Source: Scolanthus callimorphus (lineage: Eukaryota > Cnidaria > Anthozoa > Actiniaria > Edwardsiidae). From it: 64,000 bases of DNA. The translations under genes were made by a program, and so were the position numbers. Below are positions 48,639 through 60,600 of this stretch, in pieces (the first letter of the stretch is position 1; each line of letters opens with the position of its first letter). The stretch is taken from assembly GCA_033964015.1 (NCBI GenBank), contig CM066913.1, positions 17,569,854 to 17,633,853 of the forward strand, given 5' to 3'. The notes under the pieces are model-generated. The model had not been told where the DNA came from, ran no database searches, and worked only from the letters and a program-made list of their open reading frames with translations.

Positions 48639-51600
48639 CTGTTTCTGAGCTCCCTCGTCAATGACGGATATCTTCTGTTGTGGCATGCTGGACTCGTCAT
48701 CATCCGGGGTCTTGGGTGATGCTACGATGCTGTGACGTAATGATCGAGAGCGCGCGCGCCGCATGAACTCCGTGGCGGGACCTGGGGAGGGACTTGAACC
48801 AGGTGACCTGGGGGAGTTACTCCGGGAAGATAATACAGGGGAGGGCGCAACAGGGCTCAAATTCTGACGATGAAAAAGATAAAAACAACATTTCTCCTTT
48901 CCTATGTCCCATTGCGTCTAACATTTTGACAGAGGTCCGCGTTTTTTTTGTTAAAATGCTGCAGTGGAGAAAGCATCCTGAAATTATATTTGGAAGATAA
49001 TGCAAAAGGTGACTGCGTTTTTATTGACTCGCTTGAGGATACGCCAGCAACGAGTAATCGATCTTTTTAGGGCCTTTTCCTCTGTGTAGGCATCGACGCG
49101 CAACTGAATCGACACATAGTGCGCACTCAAATTCATACTATTGAGCTTTGACTCCCATTCGGTACAGAACATCACGACCTGTACTGGCCTGACGGGACAT
49201 TACCTTTCTTCTTCTTGCTTTTGAAGGAGTCAGTATATCTGTTGATCTGCTCTCGTTTGGTTCTTTGAATCCTACATTCCTCTTCAGTGGCTGCTTCCTT
49301 CCAAAATCGCTAGCCTTCTTCTCCAAAGAGGCCTCTACTGGTACGGACGCTCTGCGAGGACCCTCCAGGGAAGGAGCCCTGCGGAGTGGGTGTGGTGAGG
49401 TGCTACCCCCGCGGTCGCCGGGAGGCTGACTGTGTCCAGCACATCTGAACGCGCGGCGGAGAGTTTGCGGAAGGAGGCTAAGATCCCTTGGGCGGCAGCT
49501 ACTTGCTCTATCACTGCGCCATCATCTCGAACCAGGACATCTGAATGGAAAACGGAGATAGGCATACAAAATTAACGTTAAATGAAAAGTACGTGTACGG
49601 AATGTTACGACAGAAAAGGAGATGTCTCAAAAGTCTTGTTTGTTTGCACAAAATACATACCTGTCCAATACTGTACCCATTTACCAATGGTCACGACCAA
49701 TTGACAATTTGTCATTTGGACATGACCAATGGTCAACCATGATTTATTCATATACTCACATTGGCTCACATTGTCTGCAGGGGGTCTAAATAATTTATTG
49801 TACTCTAAGTATACATGGCTCTCAAGCAGGCCCCTATGAACCGAGTGACCAATGGTCAAATGGTGTCATTTGGTGAAAATATAAGGGGAGGGGTGGACTA
49901 TAGTGGATGACGAGATACCGACTGATTGTACTGTAAGTAGACATGGCTCTTAAGCAGGCCCCTATGAACCGAGTGACCAATGGTCGACCAATGGTCAAAT
50001 GGTGTCATTTGGTGAAAATATAAGAGGAGGGGTGGTGTATAGTGGATGATGAGATACCAACTGATTGTACTGTAAGTATACATGTCTCTCAGGCAGGCCC
50101 CTATGAACCGAGTGACCAATGGTCGACCAATGGTCAAATGGTGTCATTTTGTGAAAATATAAGGGGAGGGGTGGTCTATAGTGGATGATGAGATACCAAC
50201 TGATTGTACTGTAAGTATACATGGCTCTTAAGCAGGCCCTATAAACTGAGTGACCAATGGTCGACCAATGGTCAAATGGTGTCATTTGGTGAAAATATAA
50301 GGGGAGGGGTGGTGTATAGTGGATGATGAGATACCAACTGATTGTACTGTAAGTATACATGTCTCTCAGGCAGGCCCCTATGAACCGAGTGACCAATGGT
50401 CGACCAATGGTCAAATGGTGTCATATGGTGAAAATATAAGGGGAGGGGTGGTGTATAGTCGTGGATGATGAGATACCAGCTGATTGTACTGTAGGTGTAC
50501 ATGGCTCTCAAGCAGGTCCCTATGAACCAAGTGACAATGGTCGACCAATGGTCAAATGGTGTCATTTGGTGAAAATATAAGGGGAGGGGTGGTCTATAGT
50601 GGATGATGAGATACCAACTGATTGTACTGTAAGTATACATGGCTCTTAAGCAGGCCCCTATGAACCGAGTGACCAATGGTCGACCAATGGTCAAATGGTG
50701 TCATTTGGTGAAAATATAAGGGGAGGGGTGGTGTATAGTGGATGATGAGATACCAACTGATTGTACTGTAAGTATACATGTCTCTCAGGCAGGCCCCTAT
50801 GAACCGAGTGACCAATGGTCGACCAATGGTCAAATGGTGTCATATGGTGAAAATATAAGGGGAGGGGTGGTGTATAGTGGATGGTGAGATACCAGCTAAT
50901 TGTACTGTAAGTATACATGGCTCTTAAGCAGGCCCCTATGAACAGAGTGACCAATGGTCGACCAATGGTCAAATGGTGTCATTTGGTGAAAATATAAGGG
51001 GAGGGGTGGTGTATAGTGGATGATGAGATACCAACTGATTGTACTGTAAGTATACATGTCTCTCAGGCAGGCCCCTATGAACCGAGTGACCTGGTCGACC
51101 ATGGTCAAATTGGTGTCATTTGGTGAAAATATAAGGGGAGGGGTGGTCTATAGTGGATGATGAGATACCAACTGATTGTACTGTAAGTATACATGGCTCT
51201 CAAGCAGGCCCCTTATGAACCGAGTGACCAATGGTCGACCAATGGTCAAATGGTGTCATTTGGTGAAAATATAAGGGGAGGGTGGTGTATAGTGGATGAT
51301 GAGATACCAACTGATTGTACTGTAAGTATACATGTCTCTCAGGCAGGCCCCTATGAACCGAGTGACCAATGGTCGACCAATGGTCAAATGGTAAAAATAT
51401 AAGGAGAGGGGTGGTCTATAGTGGATGATGAGATACCAACTGATTGTACTGTAAGTGTACATGTCTCTCAAACAGGCCCCTATAAACCGAGTGACCAATG
51501 GTCAAATGGTGAAAATATAAGGGGAGGGGTGGTCTATAGTGGATGTGATACCAACTGATTGTACTGTAAGTATACATGTCTCTGAGGCAGGTCCCTATGA

Positions 51601-54600
51601 ACTGAGGGACCAATGGTCAAATGGTGCCGAATGGTGAAAATAAGAGAGAATCTACAGGGGATGATGAGAAACAAACTGATTGTACTGTAAGGCCTGTTGC
51701 ACACTTGTGACATATAATGACATAAAAAAATTATCACACGAACAAAATTTAGTGGTTTTAAAATGTCGAAGTTGACAAAAAATAACAGAAGATTACTTTT
51801 GTGAAGTAATCTAATGATGATTCATAGAAAATATTGATTATTTCATTTATTTTTCCATGCTTTTTTCGTGCCCTCCCACAAATCCAATAGCGAGGAGTGA
51901 GCCATGGAAATAAAGGAATGAACCCTAATTTATGTTTTCCTCGTTCCCAAAGCGTGCCCTCCCACAAATCCAACAGTGAAGGAATGAACCCAGACTTGAT
52001 GTTTTCCTTCCTCGTTATCAAAGCTTGCCCTCTCACAAATCCAATAGTGAAGGAATGAATCGTAATTGATGTTTCGTCGTTCTCAGAGCGTACCCTCCCA
52101 CAAATGCAATAGTGAACGAATGAACTTTAATTTGTTTTCCTTGTTCTCAAAGCGTGCCCTCCCACAAATCCAAAAGGAATGAACCTTAATTGATGTTTTC
52201 CTTGTTCTCAAAGCGTGCCCTCCCACAAATCCAATAGTGAAGGAATGAACCCTAATTGATGTTTTCCTCGTTCTCAGAGCGTGCCCTCCCACATATCCAA
52301 TAGTGAAGGAATGAACCCTAATTGATGTTTTCCTCGTTCTCAAAGCGTGCCCTCCCACAAATCCAATTGGTCACTCGGTTGTAGGGGCCTGCTTGAGAGA
52401 AATGTATACCTACAGTATAATTACTTGGTGTCTCATCATCCACTATAGACAACCAATCAACATCTGACACCATTTGACCATTGGTTGATCATTGGTCACT
52501 CGGATCATAGGGGCCTGCTTGAGAGACATGTATACGTCTTACAGTACAATCAGTTGGTATCTCATCTTACTATAGACCACCCCTCCCCTTATATTTTCAC
52601 CATATGACACCATTTGACCATTGGTCGACCATTGGTCACTCGGTTCATAGTGGCCTGCTTGAGAGACATGTATACTTACAGTACAATCAGTCGGTATCTC
52701 ATCATCCACTATAGACCACCCCTCCCCTTATATTTTCACCAAATGACACCATTTGACCATTGGTCACTCGGTTCATAGGGGCCTGCTTAAGAGCCATGTA
52801 TACTTACAGTACAATCAGTTGGTATCTCATCATCCACTATAGACCACCCCTCCCCTTATATTTTCACCAAATGACACCATTTGACCATTGGTCGACCATT
52901 GGTCACTCGGTTCATAGGGGCCTGCTTAAGAGCCATGTATACTTACAGTACAATCAGTTGGTATCTCATCATCCACTATAAACCACCCCTCCCCTTATAT
53001 TTTCACCAAATGACACCATTTGACCATTGGTCGACCATTGGTCACTCGGTTCATAGGGGCCTGCTTGAGAGCTATGTATACTTACAGTACAATCAGCTGG
53101 TATCTCATCATCCACTATACACCACCCCTCCCCTTATATTTTCACCAAATGACACCATTTGACCTTTGGTCGACCATTGGTCACTCGGTTTATAGGGGCC
53201 TGCTTGAGAGCCATGTATACTTACAGTACAATCAGTTGGTATCTCATCATCCACTATAGACCACCCCTCCCCTTATATTTTCACCAACTGACACAATTTG
53301 ACCATTGGTCGACCATTGGTCACTCGGTTCGTAGGGGCCTGCCTGAGAGACATGTATACTTACAGTACAATCAGTTGGTATCTCATCATCCACTATACAC
53401 CACCCCTCCCCTTATTATTTCACCAAATGACACCATTTGACCATTGGTCGACCATTGGTCACTCGGTTCATAGGGCCTGCTTAAGAGCCATGTATACTTA
53501 CAGTACAATCAGTTGGTATCTCATCATCCACTATAGACCACCCCTCCCCTTATATTTTCACCCAATGACACCATTTGACTATTGGTCACTCGGTTCATAG
53601 GGGCCTGCTTGAGAGCCATGTATACTTACAGTACAATCAGCTGGTATCTCATCATCCACTTTACACCACCCCTCCCCTTATATTTTCACCATATGACACC
53701 ATTTGACCAATGGTCGACCATTGGTCACTCGGTTCATAGGGGCCTGCTTGAGAGCCATGTATACTTACAGTACAATCAGTTGGTATCTCATCATCCACTA
53801 TAGACCACCCCTCCCCTTATATTTTCACCAAATGACACCATTTGACCATTGGTCGACCATTGGTCACTCGGTTCATAGGGGCCCGCTTGAGAGCCATGTA
53901 TACTTACAGTACAATCAGCTGGTATCTCATCATCCACTATACACCACCCCTCCCCTCATATTTTCACCATATGACACCATTTGACCATTGGTCGACCATT
54001 GGTCACTCGGTTCATAGGGGCCTGCCTGATAGGAATCCATACTTACAGTACAATCAGTTGATGTCTCATCCACTATAGACCACCCCTCTCCTTATGACCA
54101 TTTGACCCCTCATGCTATTTACATGCCATTGATGAATTTCCTCGTTCTCAAACATGCCATGTAACTTGAAGCTGAGATTTGTACTTAATGTGATTGGCAA
54201 ATCCCTCTTCCCAATGTAGCTGGCTCATTATAGATGAATAATGTGAGTTTGACCATTGGTCATATGGCAAGGCTTATAGTCATTTCAATTTGACCATTGG
54301 TCACTTAGGCACAGTATTGGACATGTCTCACAAAATACGGACAATGTCTTGGTGTGCGCTGACACACTTTAATGTTTCTGCTAAGAGGGTTTTGCTATAA
54401 GTTTTAAGGGTTATCCCTTGTGTGAGTGGGGAAGACCCCCCTTTCTCGAGGTCCTATCTTTGTCTTATATGGTGATGACGTAAAAACAGATTCAAAATGA
54501 CGACCTCAAAATCTAGAAATGAATGACTTAGAATCATCTAAAGTCAGGCCTATTGTTTACTTGCCCATGCGATTGATCCGATATGATACCCTCTGGGTCT

Positions 54601-57600
54601 CGAGGGTTTCGCTGGTGTACTTCTAGTGTTAGGTTTTCAAGTAAATCATGCATTCTTAAAGACTCATGCAGCTTAAAGTTGCCATGCAGCGTGCTCCAAG
54701 TGCAGCTTTCTTACCCTCCTCGAGGAGGCTGCGGGGGTTTTGTTTCGGCAACAGAAGAGTCACTATTGAGAGCTTGGTGCGAGCACGGTCCAACTTTGTA
54801 CGAGAGTCAGCCTTGGGCAACATGCTTCGCACTGAAGGAAAAAAATATAACATCGCTTGTTCGTAAATGTATAACTCTTCTCTTAAGTCTTCAGCTAAAC
54901 GAGCTAAGCTTAACGAGACCTCCGTGAAAGACCAGTGGAAAATGGCGCGTCGTTGGTTGGACGTCCTGAGTTTTCGTAATGGGCTTTCAATCATCATAGT
55001 CTCACCAGAAGCCACTATATTCCGAAATCAGCTAACGTTTCAGCAAACTCGGGCTAAGGTGCCGACGTGCGCGCTCAGGTTAAGAAAAGAGAACAACTCC
55101 ATTTGTTTGATAGGACCAAGATGGTTTAACACCTGGATATGCCAGAAAGGTCATCAGTAATATAGCTTACTTTATAAATAGCATTATTACTAACGTGATC
55201 TGGAGGCCTCGGCTGAGTTTGTGATGGCCGTTGCAATAGTGGAGTTGTAGAGGAGAATTATGATTATGATGACGTCATGGTTAATCAAAATAATGATGCC
55301 GCATACCGTTCTCAAACCCAACCACCCGTTCTTTGTGCTCTGTAAGCTGGCTTTTGACTTCCTTGAGCTTCTTTAGTACTTGGCAGCTCCCCTAAACATA
55401 AAAATGCATTTACTCATTGTTATCAGCTAACAAATTATGCTGAAACTCCTTAAAGTGTTACCAATGCAATAAGTATGATTTTATTGTATTCAAGATAGAA
55501 TGGTCTTCACCGTGTCGCTAGACCGTAAAATACGCTTTTAGAAAGTTTTTTTAGAGCCCCAAAGTCGAAAAACAGTTAAAGAAGACTGCTGTTTACTCTG
55601 GATACATTGCCCATGGGAAGCCCCTGGGGAGCGTTTGTAATAATCATTCAATCGGACATGCTCGAGTGTCCGCCTTAAATTGTCATTCTCTTATTGGCCA
55701 ATGCCACCCAGACATGTGAATACTGCGACTTTGGTGCATTATCATAGCATAAGTAAATATTTTGTTCACAACTCTTTTCTAGTGGCGGAGCCCTGCTGAG
55801 ATTTACAGCAGGGAGACCATTCACTTGACTATTGCATACTTCATTTACACAACCTCTTCGTTAATTGCACCATGGCGGAAACCAATGGATTAAAAGCCTC
55901 TTCGTCTGATGCAGTGGCTGACGCCGATATATCAAAAGTGACTTTGCCTTGCAACATCAATGGCGCCGATCAATCGCATGCTCCGTTGCCTTGCACCGTG
56001 GCAAATGGCGATGTCGATGAATCAAAAGTATCTTTGTCAACCACCGTGGATGACACAAGTGAATTCATGAAAGATACAGTATGGGTGAGACGATTCGAGG
56101 ACATGTTCGATTCCATGGCTGCAGTGTCCGAAAATGGGAAAGTCACCTTTCAGCAGAATCTTGGTCCAGTTAAAGAGTTTAGAAGAATGTTAAACATCAC
56201 CGATGTCGAGGCGGAGCTGATCACGGAAGCCATTCGCAACTTTTGGGTAGAAGGATACGGTTTTGAATTTGATCAAGAAGTTGACAAAGAAGACTACATG
56301 AAAGGGATGTGTCGCCTGAGGAAAGGAGAGTTGGAAAGAAAAGCAAACAGTGAAGTGACACTCTTATATGCTATTGGCTACGCAATGTTTGATATTCTTG
56401 ATCGCCGAAAAGATGGGACGGTCTCGCTCGAGGAGCTTAGGCTTGTCTTGAAGGCATACTTCATGGATGACGGCTTCCTCGATGAATGGTTTGAGGAGAG
56501 AGATGTTGAAAACACCGGGAGAATTCATCGAGATGAATGGATGAAGTGTGAGTTTGATTTCTGGTTTCGTCCTAATCAGGATGTTACCAAAGGAATGCTG
56601 CTTAACGGTCAGCTCTCTGGACAATAGAGATCAACAAAACATGTTTCCAGCTATAAGTATGGCTGAAATGTTTATTAACAACACAAAGGAAAATACATTT
56701 AATATTGATGATCTGTGAAAGACACTTCCCTGTTGGATATCATTTGGCGATGGAACTGCTTTTTCAGTTGAGAATGGAGGTGAAACAAATTTGAGACAGG
56801 TCTCAATGGCGCCAGCGACACGACGAAGAAAAATCGCCTAGATAATTTTTTTAAAAACATTAGTTAACGTTGCTCAGTTGCTTATTTGACGTTCGTATTA
56901 TTTTCACACTCAAGCTCTTGCTTGAATGAATGCATAGCGTGCAAACTTATAACTGATTTACAGCGCTTGAATGACTCAGAACTACTTAGAGTCTAGAATG
57001 TTACTTTTTCATATCTTCGCCCTTGCTTAATAGTACATCACTTACCGATTTAATAATGTAGATCCAGTCTGTATGGTTGCTGTCTCTCACCAGAACTGAA
57101 CCGCTCCTGGATAAACAATAAATAACCATATTTAGCACCGAAACGTTTGCAATCCTGACGTTTCAGCAGAGGAAACCCCCTTAGATCCGTTTTAACGCCT
57201 ATATCATCTATCCACAGCAGACTTTCTTGGCTATCCAGTGCGACATTCCCATGACTCGAATATATGTTAACCCTCCCTAGAAATCAATATTTTTAGAATA
57301 GCCATTCAGACATTATCTTATATCTTATATATTAAAATCTGTTAGGGAAACGTTTGTGATTAGCTGATTTTTTCCCGCCACTTTTGACGCGCGCGCGCGC
57401 AACACGGAAAGCCCGCAACGTAAGTTTTTCTTTTGGTGAGCTCCGAATTTGAAGATTACGGAGTCTTCTCCCCATTTCTATTCAGTGAGAAAATTAAAGG
57501 AAGTAAACAATGTAAAACTTTTTCGTCACAAGGTGACGGGTTATTTTCTGGTTATATATTAATTTACTCAAATCTTTGTAAATTAATATTCTCGAGGATT

Positions 57601-60600
57601 AATAGTCCTTTTCACAGTTCCTTGCTTTATTTTGATTCAAATTGGAATTCTAGTCTGAAGTCGAGTCTACCGTTGACAAAACAATACATTGGTCAATGGT
57701 AGACTCGACTTCAGGCTAGAATTTCAATTTGAATGACAATAAAGCGAGTAACTGTGAAAAGGACTATTGTTAATTATATTGCGTGGATATCAATCAGTCT
57801 GATTTTTATGCGCATATATAGAGGATATTACACGGTGGCGCGAAGATATGAGTTTTATTTTCGAGTGGCAGGAACAATATTTTACGAATGAGCGCAGCGA
57901 GAAAATAAAACTCATATCTTCGCGCCTCCCTGTAATTTTCTTTTTACTATATAGACAAACCAGAAAAAAAAAATCCAAATTGATTTCCAAGCACTTTTGT
58001 TTTGACCGCCATCCTCACTAGAGAGGATATGGAAAATATGTCACTCAGGTCCCGGATGTAGCTTCGTATATGAGATCTACGAGTGGCGTATTTCCAAGTA
58101 AAACACTCGTGTCTATATAATAAAGATCTTTACCGAATTCAAGAGGTATTTAACAAAAACTGCAAGTTCCAATATACGGGGATATTCAATGTAGATTAGC
58201 GCTAGTATGTGAATTCTTACCGCGCGTCTATTTTGTCACGGTCGCGCACGCATTTTTTTCGAAATCGACTGTTGAGTGCACGCGCAAGGAAAGAGGACTT
58301 CTGACGAATCGCAATACCACTGCAGACAATGCATGTATATTAAAAGAGAAAATTCAGGCATTCGTAGAATATTACGTATTTTGGATTGATTTGAAAAAGA
58401 CTATTATGTAACTGGGGTCGGAGTTTCTTAGGTGACAAGCGGGCTCTGTGCGCCAGCGATCCTCTCGTTTGGCGTTACCCAGCAACCAAGGATACACGTG
58501 ACGTCACAATAGCAAAATTGAGCTCTTCGTTTTGGACACGCCAAGGCTGATATCTCGTCTGCCTCAATTACCTGAAGAAATGGAAGAGACACTTCTTGGG
58601 ATTGCTTGCCATCAGCTCAGTTGGCCAGCCTTTCAAGCATTCAATGTTTCTGAGTTAAAAGAAAAACGATGCGCAAGTTCAAAAGTAAGATAAATGTGTG
58701 TGTTTAAAGGGGAACTCGCACGTTTAATTTTGTACAACCTGTCATAAAATAAGTCTAATTTTAATCACCAAAAATACATTTAAGTTTACGGGGAATAACC
58801 AAAATAACAGTCCAGGTTTGTTAAATGACCTTTTAACTGTTAAATCAATACAAATCTATAGGGTTTTCATCTATTATCAAGAGGATGGATTTGGATTGCG
58901 ATTTGAATTATTTGCTTGTCAGGCAAGCGTGCGAGTGCCCCTTTAACATTATGTTCTCACGTTATTCGTACCTGATGAACTTTTGATGATCAGGATCATT
59001 GATGTTCTTTATTCCTCCAGCCAACATGAATATATCTATAAAATCCTACGTAAAGAACACAATGGGAATCAGCGTCACCTTATCTCACCCCGCGTGTTAT
59101 TTTTATAATCGCGAAAAGCATGTGTTTTTCATCTCGTTCTAAGATGTTTTGGCTGCTCACCCTGTTGGCGGGGCGACCGTAATCATCGTTTCAACTGTGA
59201 ACATTGTTAGGCCTGTCTACGTAAGGCCCCCGATAGAGCGGATTTCACATGACTGTCGTGAAAGCAATTGCAATTGAGCAATCACTAGCCAATCAGAATC
59301 GAGAGAAATTACAACTTACTGCTGAATGGTTTCCAGCCCAGCCAATCAGGAGCCGAACCAATTCCTTGCTTGTAATTAGTTCGCAATTTGATTGGTTGAT
59401 AGAAATAAGCAGCCAATGAGAAAGCAAACTAATTGCAAACACAACGGTCATCTGAAATCCGCTCTATTTGTGGCCTTGCTACGGGCCTGACTCCCTACTT
59501 TTGACTTGAAAATCTCGATGCGCGCGAAACAGCTTTATGGCATTTGTAAAAAATCCCGTCGTTTCAAAGGTAACATAAATTGGCAACATAAAAACGCGGT
59601 AGTAGCGGGCGGCCTCACCTCACGAGAAATGACTAAAAGCTCGATAGGTTCACGCGAAATGACCGTCGACTGACGCTGTGTGTCGTGTAGAATGGCCAGC
59701 TCCTGAAGAAGAAAAACGAAAAAGGGAAGTGAGATTTTAAAAATTAACGGCACAATACGGCGATAGGCCATCACTATTACCCCGAAGCTGTCTCCACGTC
59801 TTAGGAAGTGAACGGTGCGAGCAAATGCGTCGTTTTCTCCCATGACTGTTACAACAGCTGTAACAAGAAAGAAGATCTTAATGTCACACTAGCAATGGTT
59901 TCACCATTGGTTCGGGCAAGGAATAGGCCTACCTCGTAACCTTTGGGGGTCCAGCACTACACAATGCATAGTTAAGAGGCCAAAGCAAAGAGGAGTGAAT
60001 CAGGTTGTCATATAGCCTGTTCTACCCTTTTTTTGAAAATACATCTAACGCTAGTACATCATATCAAAGGATTGTGTAGAGTATTCGCACCTGATCCGGA
60101 AAGAACAAAGTAGAAAGCCTGGGGTATATGCCCTTGTCTGAGTATGGCTCTCTTGGATGTATGCCTGCAATTGAAGGATCAGTTTTACAAATTTGACGCT
60201 ACTGTATTCAGGTTTGTGTGTTAATGATAATGGGTTACGCAAACCGCTCCACTAGGTGGCTCTTCGGTTGCGGGGCCTACGGCTCTGTGCCCAAATGCAA
60301 ATGCATCACCTCCTCAATTATTTAGTAAGGCCCTAAGGGATGACCTGGCTGGGATTTGAACTCCGGCCTCCCGCACAGCAGCCCAACGCTGTACGACTGA
60401 GCTAACCGGCGATATACGTTTTACTTTACGGAAAACTATTATTTTAAAAATATGTCAAGTGATTGCTGTTGTTGATGGTGCTGGTTGACGATGGTGGTGA
60501 TGATTATGATGATGGTGATGAAGATAATGGGATGATTTGATGAAAGTGATGATGACAGTGTAATGTAAAGTTGTAGCGACTCTCCAGTCTTGCAGCCCGT

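Larger units (their letters stand above)
49657..54328. mobile_element. Foldback element with inverted tandem-array arms and 10-bp duplication
   Basis: The direct repeat CACAAAATAC lies at 49647-49656 and 54329-54338. Just inside, the ends are inverted: ATACCTGTCCAATACTGT on the left and AGACATGTCCAATACTGT read inward from the right (15 of 18 identical). The arms are arrays of a ~139-bp unit in opposite orientation (49800-51690 and 52366-54110) around a centre of ~65-bp repeats. No transposase frame is seen. Long inverted repeats made of subrepeats define foldback elements, and 9-10-bp duplications fit the Mutator-like superfamily to which some of them belong. It lies in an intron of the CNBD2-like gene. 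Confidence 0.8.

Noticed and set aside
49898..54078. Many open frames of 70-140 codons over the repeat arms, on both sides
   Set aside because: They repeat the same peptide once per repeat unit and mirror each other between the inverted arms. The unit length keeps the frame open by chance, so they are shadows of the satellite.
49800..54110. CRISPR-like array
   Set aside because: Repeats are tandem without unique spacers, inverted in the second half, and the host is a eukaryote.
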